A stretch of DNA of 64,000 bases, from contig CM046853.1 of the NCBI GenBank assembly GCA_025617745.1, positions 11,672,974 through 11,736,973 of the forward strand. The letters are read 5' to 3'. The translations under genes were made by a program, and so were the position numbers. This document shows, in pieces, positions 11,049 to 26,000 of the stretch (positions are counted from its first letter, which is position 1; every line of letters begins with the position of its first letter). The stretch comes from Heliocidaris erythrogramma. Taxonomy: Eukaryota; Echinodermata; Echinoidea; Camarodonta; Echinometridae. The notes below the pieces were generated by a model that saw nothing but the letters and a program-made list of their open reading frames with translations, searched no databases and was not told the origin of the DNA.

Positions 11049-14000
11049 CTGCAGATAACATATAAAAGAATATAGAAAAGCTTAGGACAAGGTTAATCTA
11101 TGGCTGTGAGTATACCTCTCATGGCTGTAGTATAATTATAATGCCAGGGGCGGATCCAGGATTTAGTATAAAGGGTGGGGGTACACAAATGCAGGTTTGT
11201 CAACTTTTGGAAAAGGTAGACCCGTATTTTTTGGTCTTGCCAGCTTCTCGAAAGTCGCGCAGTTGGGGGGGGGGGGGGGGGGGGGGGGGGTGGCGACAAA
11301 ATAAACTTTTTTCGCCAGACCTCCAAAATTCGTTCAGTGGGGGGGGGGGGGGGGGGTATGGGGTCCAGTTTTCTTCCATACTTCGCTGACAAGCAAAAAA
11401 AGTGTTCATTCTAAACGGAGGGACACAATAGACAAAAGGGCGGATTCTTTATGGTCAAAATGCATATATTTTCTTCCAAAGGGGGGGGGGGGGGCACGGG
11501 ATGGAAGTGCCTTGGATCCGCCACTGTATAATGCAACGATATGACAATAATAAAAAGACTTCCCTTTTATCATGTTTATTGATACAATTTAAGATTGACA
11601 AGACTGAATGACTTTATTCACATTGCACTGATGGATGATGAACAAGCCTGAGAAGTTTGTGTATATAGGAATGATTTCAACCCAACGGTACAGCTACAAG
11701 GGGCACGACCGGGGCATGTGCATTTCCACAGAACGGCAAAAAGAAAACTAGAAATATCACTGAAGATGATGATTAATACCCCCGCCCTGTGACAACAACC
11801 TTTCTTGACTTTTGGTCGAAAACTGAGGAAGTAGTTCGATCCGCAAGGTGTTTCCTTGATTTTCTGCCATAAATATGCCATTACCATGGCAACGCAGATT
11901 CCGACTCATCCGAAAAATATGTCTTGCACATCTTCCCATCAAGACCAATGTGTGTACCAAATTTCATGACTTTCGGTCAAAAACTGAGGAAGTGGTTCGA
12001 TCCGCAATGTGTTTCCTTGATTATCTGCCATAAATATGCCGTTACCATGGCAACGCATATTCCGACTCATCCGAAAAATATGTCTTGCACATCTTCCCAC
12101 CAAGACCAATGTGTGTACCAAATTTCATGACTTTCGGTCAAAAACTGAGGAAGTCGTTCGATCCGCAAGCTGTTTTCCTTGATTTTCTGCCATAAATATG
12201 CCGTTACCATGGCAACGCAGATTCCGACTCATCCGAAAAATATGTCTTGCACATCTTCCCACCAAGACCAATGTGTGTACCAAATTTCATGACTTTCGGT
12301 CAAAAACTGAGGAAGTAGTTCGATCCGCAAGATTTGCAACGGACCGACCGACCGCCCGCCCGCCCATCGACTGATTCCAGTATACCCCCTTCAAACTTCG
12401 TTTGGCGGGGGTATAAAAAAGGATGAAGGGGAAGGAAAAACAAAAGGAACATGATACAAATACTCGATTTCCTTGCTCTCTCGCATTTCATTCACCAAGT
12501 AAGACCTTTGAACCCCCATCCCCCCACCCGAAACAGTGCCCTCTCAATAGCTCGACCCATGCTATGCCACTGTTCCAATCTATCATAACTGGTTAGCTCA
12601 CCTTCAAGGCTAGTACATCAGGCGGGATATAGGGCTGAGGTAGTCGACGATTTCTTTTGAATGGATCAATACCAGCTTGCCAGCAACACAAACCAAGAGC
12701 AATGATGAAGATGACTTGACACATGGTTATGGCAGACACGATCATCACACCTGTTCTACCCCTTCTTCTACCTATTGGTTGTTTTAAATGGAAGTGAAAA
12801 GTGCATATGAATCAAACGAGTTTTCTGGGCACAGAATTATTTCGATATGCCTGCAGATGATATCCAAATTTACCAGATGGTTATACACGTACATTAATCA
12901 TGTCATAACTGAGAAGAGGAACGAACAATGCATAGAGTCAATAACAGTTTGGGCTTATGGTAACAAGATTAACTCCTGTGAATCATTGTTTGGTAGTTAC
13001 TGATAAAGAAATCGATCAAAACTGATATATGTAAATAAAAGTTATCTATATCACAGCGATTGTTATTTTGTCTCGAAATGCCCATGTAGCATGAAATGTT
13101 TAAATTTTCAAAGAAAACCTTTGTGAATATGGTTATGCGAAAGAGACGCATTCGCATTTCGCCACAAGAATATCGAACCTTGTCAACAGAGGATTTTGTA
13201 AATTTATACTAATTATTCAATCATTATGTAGGTTTTTTAGTGCATAGCATAAAAATCAATTTGAAAAATGTCTGGTCGTCATACGCACTTTCTTGGATGC
13301 TTGGGAGAGCAATGATGCCAGGTTCAGTCGAAGGGCTTTCTCCTGCCATGCTGAAAGCGCTCACCCATACAAGATACTTCTCTCCTGCTTCGGAGTTGAT
13401 CAAAGTGTATTCAACCAGATCTTCTCCCCGTTCCTCTGCTATTATAGTGATGTTTTCCACTCTTGTTTCGTCTATTATAAGGATTTAAAACACATTCGAA
13501 GACATCATTATCATTCCTTAAAATGATCATACAATCTTGGGCACTTATTATAACATTCGTCAAGAACGTATTTACTTTGTGAAATAATGTACTTATGTAT
13601 AAATCTTAATTTTTATTTTTCCTTACAGGAAATCCCCCGCAACTTTGATTTTCTTCGAAATATTTGTTTAACCCTGCCTGCCATTCAATATATTTTGTTC
13701 TTCTATAAAACACGTCTCTGTAGGTCTTTGTAACATGAAATGTCATGGTAGTATCCACATGGTTATTGTTAGATTTCCATTCCTTCACTTGAAAAGTGGA
13801 TTATCCACTTATAAGCATCATAACAGTAGCAATATCGGTCAGAAGTAGAACTGCTCTGAAAAATGGAAAATAAATCGCAATTTATTAAAATAATTACTTT
13901 ACCTATGCAAAGGAGATCTGTCCACTCCACATAGTCTTTACTATTCCTGACAGTCTCCTCTACGAGAACCTGTGGATAAGAACTATTCAGTGTGCAGGAG

Positions 14001-17000
14001 TAGATCAAATAACCCAAGATGACGCCATTTTCTTCCATAGGATCCATAGGGAACCACGTGACAGAAATCCAATCGTCATTTTCCGATGACTCGTTCAAGG
14101 TGAGGTTTCGCGGCGCAGCGGACGGAGCTGCAAGAAATTGAAGACACAAAGCTCAACCTTACTCTATCATTCGGAGATCATTTAAAAACCTGCTCAAATT
14201 AATTATTGGGCTGGTATTAATGATACAACGTTTCTGATAATATCATATCATTTTTCATGATCGAGCTTATCATTCTCTCGAAACTTATAAGGTTGCTACC
14301 ATCGGCAAAATTTGACGTAGTTATCAAGTTAATAAATCTTACCAGTCATCAGAGTTCTTGCTGTCACTGGGTTCGACCAGGTTATCATAGGTACAACATT
14401 GAAATTAAGTGCGCATGATATTGAAGTCTTCACTTCATATGTGGCGTAGGATCTCAACTGGCAAAATGTGCAGTTTTTATTCAAGCATTCATGTTTCACC
14501 TGAAACATGAAAAGTTACAACGAAATCATTAAAATATTTTTAGGGCTAAAAAAATGGACAAGAATTAATTGAGAGTAAATTAACCAACATAAATATAAAG
14601 CACAAGGACCAATATATGGCTTTAAAATGAAATAAGAGGTAAAGACAAACAAACAAATGAGAAGAAGTGCATTCTTCCCTCCAAAACGAACCCAGGAAAC
14701 AAAGAAATACGAAAGAGTTAAATTTCTCTCCGTATTTTTGCCTGAAAATAGCCAGCATATTTTAGGCACAAATGAACTGATCCTTTTTTTTAATGTTAAG
14801 ATTGTACCTTGAAAGCAACATGACGAAAAAGCAAGATATAAAAACGTAAAGGGGGAAAATTGTAAATAGTTCTAGTCAAGTGCATGGCTCTGCACACCAA
14901 TCTGAGCGGATAAAGGGAAGGCAGCATTTTATTTTTCATTTTTTTTAAATATAATACCCGCAGAATCCCAACAACCATTCTCATTTTCAATGATAACAAC
15001 TATTTCCAAAGTCCTAAACATGCTTCCATGCACGAAAAACAATCTTCTGACAAAAGTCTGGAGCGATGATGATCATCTTTGTGGGTGATCACCATTCTGG
15101 GAGCATTCTGGGATCTTGGGGGAAGAGTCTGCACGAGAAATCAGGGTTCGATCCTTATACTCTGTGCATACACACCCTTGGACAAGGTATTTTACCCACG
15201 TCCCAAGGCGTATTAATTTGGTACCTGACAATGTTGGGATAATAATAATCGCTGGGCCCTTAGGGAGAACAAAATGAATACTGATGAGACTATATAGGCC
15301 TACCCTAAGTAAATAAGACCGCATGCATCGTTGTTCTTATTGTTGTTATTATATTTTATCATTATATCATTATCAATATCATAATCATTATCATCAACAT
15401 CATCATCATCATTAAAACCTATTATAACATGGAAATGGATCAGAAATGAAGGATTTCACCTACCCGGATCCACTCTGAGTTCAATGATGGATGATGCAGA
15501 TCTCGATATTCGATCGTGTTAGTCAAGAGTTTGTCCATTCCTCACTCCCAACCGCTTGGTTGCTTCCACGTTACTGTTAAGCATCCTGGTTTAGGCACCG
15601 TCACGTCGACTTCTCGAACAGAATTTGGCCGAACTAAAAAGGGAAAAAGCACATGCCGATCAATGGTGCCATGCAAAATCCTAAACGTAATGCGCAGGGT
15701 TTGTCAATGCTATAGATTCTGTGGAAATGTGTAATGAATTTAAAACAAAATAAAATCTCAACTTTACATTGTGACAACTTATCGGTGAAAAATTCTTCAA
15801 CGATTCAGTAGTAATCACAGGTGACTTTGTAAAATTTCTTTGATTTTCACTAACACTCTGTACTATCTTTACAGCAAAACAACATAAATTACTTATAATT
15901 TTTGATAGACCGCACTGAACTTTGATACATAATTGTCTTCAAACATTTGGATGAATGTAAATAACAATATATGGAATTAAATTTCAAGCAATCTTTGAAA
16001 CTTACTAATGTTGAAGTAGTTCAACTGCTGCTGAAGAGAGTTCATCCCGAGTTTGTTTGCAGAAATCACACGAATTTGCACCATGTCGTGACAACCCTTG
16101 CATATACCCTCACATCTATTCCGTTCAGTCTGCGTGCATGTTTGCCACCATCTATTTAAAGAAAGAAAAAATATATATACATGTATTATGCTAATTATGA
16201 TGATTCGCACATCAGTTGTAAGGTAAAGAGAAAGTTTCGAGAGAAACTGTGCTACATAAATATTCTACTACACGTATAGATTAAAAAAAATCCCCAAAAC
16301 AAACAAACACGAACAAATCATAATGATTTTGAATAATCTTTCTTTCCCTGCAGGCAATTTCAAAGAGGATCATCCAGGCAAATTTGGACAATAATTGTGT
16401 CTTTGTAGGAGGTTAATTCCTTTTTAGCATTTATTTTCAATACTTCGCACAGTACATGTTATGTTGAGTGCTGATTAAAAAAGTAGAACCATTTTATTGA
16501 ATATGAGCAAACGCTATTCTCAAATGTTGCCTTAGTGAGATATATACCGGTACATAATTATTGTGTAATATAAAGGTTTGGGAAAAATACAAATTATCAC
16601 ATTAATAGATCTTGCTATCCTGAATATCACAAACCCACAAAAGCACTATACACATATTGATATAATCGTGGGAATGTGGCTTGAATTTCTTGGTCCAGGG
16701 GAAAAAAAGTTATTTCTAGTTATATCTGATATATAATATCAGATATATATATAAAAAAATATATATAATGATAGCATTTCACATGCAATCATGTTCTTCA
16801 TCATTGATGACATGAATCTTTTGAAGCCGTATCCGGACAACTACCCTCTGGACATTTACCCCCCCCCCCCCGGACAACTACCCCCGGCCAACTACCCCCT
16901 GAACAACTACCCCTAGGACAACTACCCCGCCAGGACAACTATGGAACTAAAAAAAAAGGTAGAATGAATTCAAGTTAACTTTGACCTTGAATATATGCAC

Positions 17001-20000
17001 CTGCATAGTAAAAAAAAACGTGAACGTGGTGAATCAGGATTTTTTTAAACATAAAATACAACAGAAAGGTTCCCCCTAATTACTAAATCCTTCCACTATA
17101 TTTACGCTCAAAATAGTTGGATGAAATTTTACCCAACGTTGGGTAAAAGGGGATAAAATCTTACCCAACGTTGGGTAAAAGGGGATAAAATCTTACCCAA
17201 CGTTGGGTAAAAGGGGAACGTGTTTGTTGTGTAAAATATAACCTAATATTGGGTAAAATGTACTCATAACTGGGTAAAATTTCACCCAACGTGTTTAGAG
17301 TGTAGGCTTCAATGATTGTACCCGAACAAGAGGAACATCACTTTATCTTCGATGTTAGGCTTGTCTTCATTACGGATTTAAGATGAAGGTCAACTTTGGA
17401 ACACCTTGGACTATCATCTTTATATAGAGAACTACATTTTGTGACGATTCTTTTTTTAAAGGGCTTTCTTACGGAAAAGAACATATCGCACAAATAAGAC
17501 TTCACAGTCTTTAAGACAATGTCATCTCCTATAAAATGATATTATGATCAACGAAAATAGACATATCAAGAACACAACTTAACGAAGAGGAACAAATTTT
17601 CCTCCATCACGACAGCACATTTCAGTTGATTAAGAGATATCTGGGGAGCGTTTCATCAAGCGTTTTGTCAGTGATTTTGACCGACAAATTGGCTCTCAGG
17701 CCATCAGATTCAAGGATTTCAGGAGCTTATAACAGTTGTCAGTAAAAATCACTGACAAAACGCTTGATGAAACGCTCCCCTGAAATGACCATCTTGCCAA
17801 TGGTTCTGTCACCGGTGTCCTGAATAAACCGCGACCTCATTGGGAAACGTGCATACACTAATTCCACGATATACCAGTACAATTAATTTGAAAGCACTTG
17901 TATTATCATGAGTGTAAAAGGATTATTAAGGATATAGCTGAATGGAGATGTCCATGTATGAAAACCATCTCTCTGGTAGTTGTTGAACACTTAGAATTAA
18001 ATCGTCAATGCTTTACACCCTGAATGTGAGCATGCAAATTAGTGAAATACTTCAACCAATTATTTGTTCATTCTGTAATAGTCCAAATATTTTTATAACT
18101 TATTTTGGAAGAGTGGAATGCGAAATAATAATGAAATCGTGCATAGTAAAGTAACCCAAGTAGAATTTATATGAATTTAAATCAATTCCTTGGAAAAAAA
18201 AGAAAGCTGGTATCCTCACCCTCATCCACATCCTCATGTTTCATTGTTTCATTTTAATCAAAGCACGAATATTACGAACACGGAGAGGTCAACAGCTTTT
18301 TCAGATGACAAGGGATAGTTTATTTTTCAAATCCATAAAAGTTTTCCTGAAATACAGAATCATGTTTCAAAATATTAAGTGAAACGAAAGATTTTATTTG
18401 CATTATAGAGTAAAATTAAATATCGAATGACAGATATCCTCTTTCTGAAGGTCCTGCTGCAATATCATACCTTAAGGATGTCAATAAATTTGACATTTAA
18501 TATCATCGCGGATTTAGGCCGAATGCCTGCATATTTTGTTGTTTCATGGAGTGGGATTTGTCCCCTACATTCACGCACGTGAACTTTAATATCAACGTTA
18601 AGCAACATGTATCGATAATTATAGTTTCATATATATATCTTCAGTTCAGTTATTTATTTCAATCATAAAAACATTATAAAAGTAGAATACAAAAGTAACA
18701 TGAGTCAATCATAATTATACATTTGGAAATCATGATGAAATGGGAGACTTTAAGGAAGTTTGGATAACTTGTAAACAATAGTCCCCTGACGTACATAATG
18801 AATAATGATATGTCTTACCTAAATGTCCATACTACATGACATGGCGCTTCTCTTTCTCGTTCGTAATATCATAATATATAATTTTTAAGGGGCTATACAT
18901 ACATGCATTTGCTACGATTTCTTGTCATGGCCATTGGTTGCTGTACACAATTCAAAATTTTTTGGGACGCGTCCCCCGTCCCCCCCCCCCCCCCCCCGGC
19001 ATCGCCACGCTTGCATACATGTATCAATGGTGTATCCAGAAATTGAAATAAATGTTGTCTGCGGCGTCCTGCTTGTCGTAAAAACCACTGGTCCATATTC
19101 TGAACTCCGGTTTAACTTAAACTCCAGTCTTAGTTAAATCAGAGTTTAATGAAACCGACTTAAACCCCAAATCCTGGCTAAATTTTCTGTACAAAGTTAA
19201 ACCACACTAGTTTAAGTTAAACAGGAGTACAGAATGTGATTTTCTAAAACTCCGATTTAAAGGGCAGGTTTAAACCACACAGACCACGGTCTAAGTTAGA
19301 CCGGAGTTGTTATTTTTCTGGGCCTTTAAACATGAGGGTGGGGTGCGTAATTTTTACCCTTTAAGTGTACGCCATGCTCGCCCACCCCCACCCCCCACCG
19401 AAAAAAGGAGGGGGGGGGGAGAAAAAGAAATAAAAATAATAAAAACATAAATCAAACTTACTGGCCATATGGTCTGAACTGAAGGGTGTCGTTGACAGCG
19501 AGGTTAGAGATATGATGATGGCTATCCCATTTACACCAAAATTTGTATAAGGTAGGGGCCTCACACGTCAAATTCTCTACCGGATCAGGAGGTGCTGGTT
19601 AAAAGAATGTAGATAAACAATTTTTTACATGAGAACATGGCAAGGCATTTCAAATATTATGGATTGTGCTGAACATAATTATGATATAGTTTCTACTCTT
19701 AATGGCTAGAGTCTTTTTTTCTGGGGAGGGGGGGGGGGGGCGGGGGCGCAGTGTGATTGATTGACTTTCAGGGATGATGGGAGCTTGAAATTTAATTGTG
19801 ACTTGACCAGACTTAATGAAACTGTTTTTTGTCAACTTGAGGCAGAGAATAAGGAATCAGTTTAAAGAAATATGTGATATCGAGACTGTTTAACTTCGTT
19901 TCTCTTTTTGGTGAATGTTTATGCAAAATCCAACAACTTAATGAGACGTTACGATGTTTGTCCTTCACATTAACATCATGCCATCCAATATCACTGAAAT

Positions 20001-23000
20001 ACAATATGAGACGAGCCTGTAAACAATCACAAATATATATATATATATATATTGGCTGGCCTTGCATAAACACTACATAAAACTTTATACCTGACACGCT
20101 ATCAAATTATGTATTTGAACAATGTCTGAATAAAAGTTGCAGGAAAGAGCGATCTGATAAAACATACTGACCATTCAAAGGCACCTCAAGTTTATTGCAT
20201 GTATCATCTTACTATACTGTACAGGTATATATTTGCTCGACTAACTTTGTTTTTACATGTACATGTATATACGTGTATTGTCATATTCTTGGTAAATTTA
20301 AAAAAGCTTTCATATGTTAGTTTTAGGTTTTAAGATTATAATATCAAAGATTGTCGGTCTAAATTTTGACTTTTCTTGAATAGAAAACTACTGCCTTATG
20401 ACACAAGCACAGGAAAACTAACTATAATTTATCATTTTCCATTATTATGTTCATGATAACATCAACAGCTGAATTGGTCTTGTACTGGCCTCCATAGATG
20501 AGGAAGGTTTTCTGCTTATTAGGGTCATGTGATCAATTTGAAAAAAAAAAAGAACACAATAATTATACTGAGAAATGCCTTATCAGAGGTATAACAGAAC
20601 ATACCTTTGAAATTCCAATTACACAGCAAAAAGGGACTACAACAATGGCGGATCCAGGGGGGGGGGGGCAAGAAAAGTATGCATTTTGACCATAAAGGAT
20701 CCGCCCTTTTGTCGATTGTGCCCCCCCCCCCTTTTAGAATGAAAACTTCTTTTTTTGCTTGTCAGAGAATTATGGAAGGAAACTGGACCCCCCATAACCC
20801 ATAACTTGCAATAAGCCATCGGGGGAGGGGTGCGGGGTTCGGGCCGGCTGTGCTTCCCTTAACCCGCCAGTGTTATTCTATATGATATTTATTATCATTA
20901 TTCGTAAATACTTTTTTTAAAACTAAGAATAAAGTGTGCACTATCTTCCCCACCAGCTTTATCATGTTTATCAATCTTAATTCAGACCAACATCTCCTTA
21001 TTTTTACATACATTCTTTATACAAAAAAAATCATTCAATGGCTACTTTGCTAATTAATGTGACGAATTTACCGACGATCATTTTGCTTATTAAAAATATA
21101 GATAATGATGTAAAGATGTAGAATATTTTCATACGGTCTTACTCCCGATAAAAACATGAACGCCTGGTTTTCCCGACCACTTATCATCCTCAAATTGGCA
21201 GTAATATTTTCCTGCATCTGCAGTGGTGACGTTATGCAAATGAAGCAGTGACGTAGAGACGTTTGGCGTGGCGTAATGAGATGCTGGGATCGGGATGGAG
21301 CTTTTGGTCCATATAATGGAATGTGATGTCTGATTGGTATTGTGTCCATGGTGAAGGGTGCAGGAGAGGGTAAGGGAACTCCCGACCTGGATTACAGGGT
21401 CCACAGGCTGCAGTGATGCTTTAGAACGAAGAAAATGAAAATAAAAGTAAATTAAGGCTATTCTTATGTGTATGTGTGTGTGCAGGGGCGGATACGGGGG
21501 GATCAGCCGCCCCCTTTTGAAACCGAACTGGCATATATACCTTAAGTACAGAATTAAAAAAAAAAAAACCCTTAATTGAATACTTTGCTGGCTCCAGCCC
21601 CCTCTTTTACAAAATTCTGGATCCGCCCCTAGTGTGTGTGTGTGTATGGGTGGGTTTACATAGATTCATTTGTGGGGTACAGAGAAGAATAGAGCACAAT
21701 GATGGCCTTTATTCCGTCATGCTTGTGGGGTACAAAATACAATAGAAGTGCTTGCGGGGTACAAAATACAATAGTAGAAAACAATAAAGTTCCCCACAAA
21801 TCAATGTGTGTATGCGTGCGTTTGTTTAGCATTATGTCCGAGGACATTTTCGGACAGAGAACAAAAAAAAAATCATGACAACAATGGTCCTCGGAAGCCG
21901 GACAATAGTCCTCGAACGTCGAACAATGAATTTATGCCTTATTCCGTCGACTGTCCGAGGACGAGTAACAATAGAGGAACAATAGTTGTCCTCGGAAGTA
22001 AAGCCATGTAAACGTGGGTGCGTGTGTGGGTGTGGGTGTGTGAGAGAGAGAGAGGGGGGGGGGGGAGGTATATTTCGTTAAAAGTATGAGCTAAATGAAA
22101 TGTGCATATATATCACTCTCCTAATTCAATTTCGTATTACGTGTTAATGTCACTAGATGCGAAAATATCCAATCCAATCAGGGTATTTATATAGCGGCAA
22201 TATCTAGTTGCCTAATCAAAGGCGCTGTTGAGACTGAAAAACTACCAAAATTTCTGTTCATGATTCTACCTGGGAAAGACAAGAATATATGACTAGTTGT
22301 AAGCAATCTGAAATATGTATGTCTTAAGTTTGGTTCTGAAAGTGAATAGCTGGTCACAGGAAGAATTTGAGGAAGACCGTTCCACAACCACAACCTCGAC
22401 GCACAAGCAGTAAATGATCGATCACCTTGAAGAGATCGTGTTCGAGGACTCTCAAACAGATATTTACCTGCAGATCGCAAATTAGTTCGAGGATTATAAG
22501 AGGTCAGCAAGTCTGAAATGTACACAGATCCGTGCATTGCCTTCCATGTTAACAAAATAATTTTGTATTCAATTCTCTGTTTTACAGGAAGCCAGTAAAA
22601 TAACAACAACAACACGTAATGACGCGCTTTCATCACAGATATACAGCCATGGAAAATATTATTAGACCATGCTTCTGTAATAAGGGTACTATAATATGCA
22701 TACAAAATTATAAAAATTATTTGTCTTTGTATTTCATAAATGAATACCAAATTCCAGCAATTATACCTTGCTTTTATGATATCTTATTTCCTTCTTACCA
22801 CAAAAATAACACTATCTATCAGTAACCATTCTTGGTCTAATAATTTTTTTCCATGGCTGTACATTCCCCCCAAAACAAATAAGTTGTGTCACAGTGCAAC
22901 CATCACATCATAATCTTATGAGGGCAGTGAGGTTGTTTCTTTGTATTTGTTACATCTTACTTAATTATGCAATAACAATAACAACCTGCATGGGTGGACT

Positions 23001-26000
23001 AGATGGCCACAAAAACTACTCTGGGTTGACAATAAATTAAAACATCTGGGACACCTGTGACATAAGGAGTTGGAAGTGCTACACTGAATTGACTAAATGG
23101 CCAGAAACATACGTAAAATGTTTAAGTTCCCATCGACCCGGGGTTGGTCTACCCAGGGGGCCCTACCCCGGGTAGACTCTCATATGCATTTTTTTTCACA
23201 TGCAGTTTTTGTCAACATAAAGTCTATAATCAATGTTTTATGTGTTTCCATCCCTCCATTTCAATAGTTAAAGCTGTCCTTAAATCTTTCTTAATGTTTC
23301 TGAATTTTACTTGTCAGTTAAACTATAATCACATTACATGATTATCTTACTTCTTCTTTGAAGGTAATTCTATCCATTCCTTGACAGATAAAATTCATAG
23401 AACAATAACATCACGTGCACACACATAAATTACGGTTAAGTGGGTATTTAGTGCGAACAACGAACGTGGTAATAACATATTGATATATTTCTGATTAATG
23501 TCAGGTGAATGGAATGCACTTTGGAAGTACTTATGACCCCCTACTAGGATGCGGGTTCGCCTCAAGTATTTTCTTCGTAAGAATTTGTAATTGATTACTC
23601 CCCTAAAAAGTGCAAAATAACACTAAATGATAATTGTGATAAAACACATTTAACACTTTTGAGAGTAATGAAATCTGACACCCCTTCTGAAATTCTGACG
23701 GCAACATTGACCCAAACCGCAGCAATGACAGCAAATCTGTATAAGCTGTCGAGGAAACAAAATAAGAGAGAAAAGAAAATATAGAAAGAAGACAATTGAA
23801 AATGCGGAAGAAGAGAAGAAAGGGGAAGGAAAAAAATCAGTCTCAAAATAGGCCCGGGGGACTGTTGGCAAATCTTGATGGTGGTAACCTTTTAAACAAC
23901 AGCAGGACATATTATTAAAATGCTCTAGCGGCTCTCTATTTGTACTCTCTTTTAATTATCTCTAAACATGCTAAACGGGATATTCAGTACATTCAAGCTA
24001 AAAACAAAAACCACGATGATTTTCTATCAGTTTTGACGTTAGTTAAGCTAGGGCCATTTTCCCTTTTTAAACATGGGAATTGTAGAATTAATAATTTCAT
24101 CGAAATTATTATCTCAATGGTGTCTTTGCTTGAAAGTTGGAATACAAGGGGTTTGCCCCAAACTGTTCATTACGATGATCATTCGGTATCAAACATATTT
24201 GACACAATTTTAACGACAGTATAGCATTTCGAGAATGGTCAGATGGCTACATCCATACCCGTTCATCTATAATACTGTAAAATTGTGATCATTTATGCTT
24301 TTAACCTTGCATAAGCTGATGTACTTTTGTCCCGACACTTCCTATACATTAAATGTATATACACCATCGTCATCGTAATAAATAGCGATTTCAGACAAAA
24401 CTAATACGGGTTTTATTTGCTTTTTACCAGCTCATAGGTGGTTCCACTACATTAATTTATATACATGTAAATGTTTAACGGTCCTCTCAGAATGAAACAA
24501 ATATTAATGATAGTACATTCTCAAAGGTTAAGAAAAATTATTTCTGTTGAGGTTGAAATAAGAAATTCACATGCTAATCAAGTCCACAAATTGCCAAAAA
24601 TAAAGTTCATTTTCATTTAGACTTTACATAACGGTTTTTCCCGATCTCTCTAATAATTTCTATCTGCAATCTCTTTTATAAGCACGATCACAATACAGTG
24701 CCTCCCCAAAAAAGTTAACAGTTGGAAAAAGTCTCCCAAAATATGTATTTCAAAATATTTGTAGGAAAGTTTCATACCTGTGGATAGATTAGGGTCTCTT
24801 CTATATCAAATAACACCATAGCTCCAGTGAGCTAAAGCGACTTTTGCGAAAGGGTACAAAATCCAGACTTGACTTGGTATTTTGTGCTGACTATAGTGTT
24901 GACAAATTTTAGAACCGTAAAAAGTTGACAGTTGGAGAAAATCTCCCCAAATAAACATTTCAAAATATGTGCATGAAATGTTCACACCTATTAATAGCTT
25001 AGGGTTTCTCCTATATCAAATGACACCAAAATATCTAACGATATCATGGATATGTTACGCATGAGTGAGCAAAACCCATTATTGTGAAATGGTGCAAAAA
25101 TCTATGGTTGACAAAACTTTGTAATGGTTCTGTCTGATATCAGCAAAGTTAAGAGTCTTGAAAAGGCTTAGAAACTTTCATATTCAGATCATTAAAAGGC
25201 AATTTATGAAAATTTATGAAAGAATAGGCTTTGTTTTCTGTATGTCTTGACATATCCCATCAAAACTTTATGGTTGACTGAGAAAACCAGTTTGAATTAA
25301 AAACCTTGCCAAAACTAATATTTCAAAACACTCAGCATGCTCAGTTAAGCAGTTAACTACTACCTGAAGCATGGAAATATTGATTAGATACATAAAGGCA
25401 TATAGAGAACAGAACATCTTTTTTAATAAATTGTATATTATTGATCAAATATGAATATTATAAGCCTTTTCATGACACTCAACTTTGCTGATACCAGCCA
25501 AAAGAAATACCAATTCTTGTCAAGTCTGGATTTGGCACCTTTTCACAAAAGTGGACTTTGCTCACTCGAGGGTAAAATATGGCTAGATCTTTAGGTGTCA
25601 TGTAATAGAAGAGACCATAAGCTATCCACAAGTATGAAATTTTGCTTAAAATATTTTGAAATATTTACTTGGGGAGACTTTTACACCATTCTACACCATT
25701 GCCGACACGCGGGGAAACTGTTCTGACACTTTGTTCGTGGACGGTGGTCCCTTAAACATGATATGACCTTCACAATTATTACCGGTTCCCTGAAATGATC
25801 ATCTTTCCTTCAAAGCAGGACAGTATTCAAGAACCCTGTTTGTAAAGATATCAAAGGGCGATCCAACTTTATAATAAGATGATTTGTGTGAAAGAAGAAG
25901 AATTATAAAAAAGAAAAATAGGATTGAGAAAGTTGAGGAAGTTATGGATGTTGAAAAATGAGATCACTACATCTACGCGAATCTCAAATTGGCAATTTGG

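Larger units (their letters stand above)
11049..12601 (-). other. Receptor intron 9
   Basis: Occupied mostly by transposon sequence: a hAT-like element (11145-11526) and a hairpin-ended tandem-module element (11776-12414). No additional exon is needed or seen. Confidence 0.6.

Noticed and set aside
11093-11392. Pro- and Gly-rich frames on both strands
   Set aside because: Produced by long G runs inside the hAT-like element at 11145-11526.
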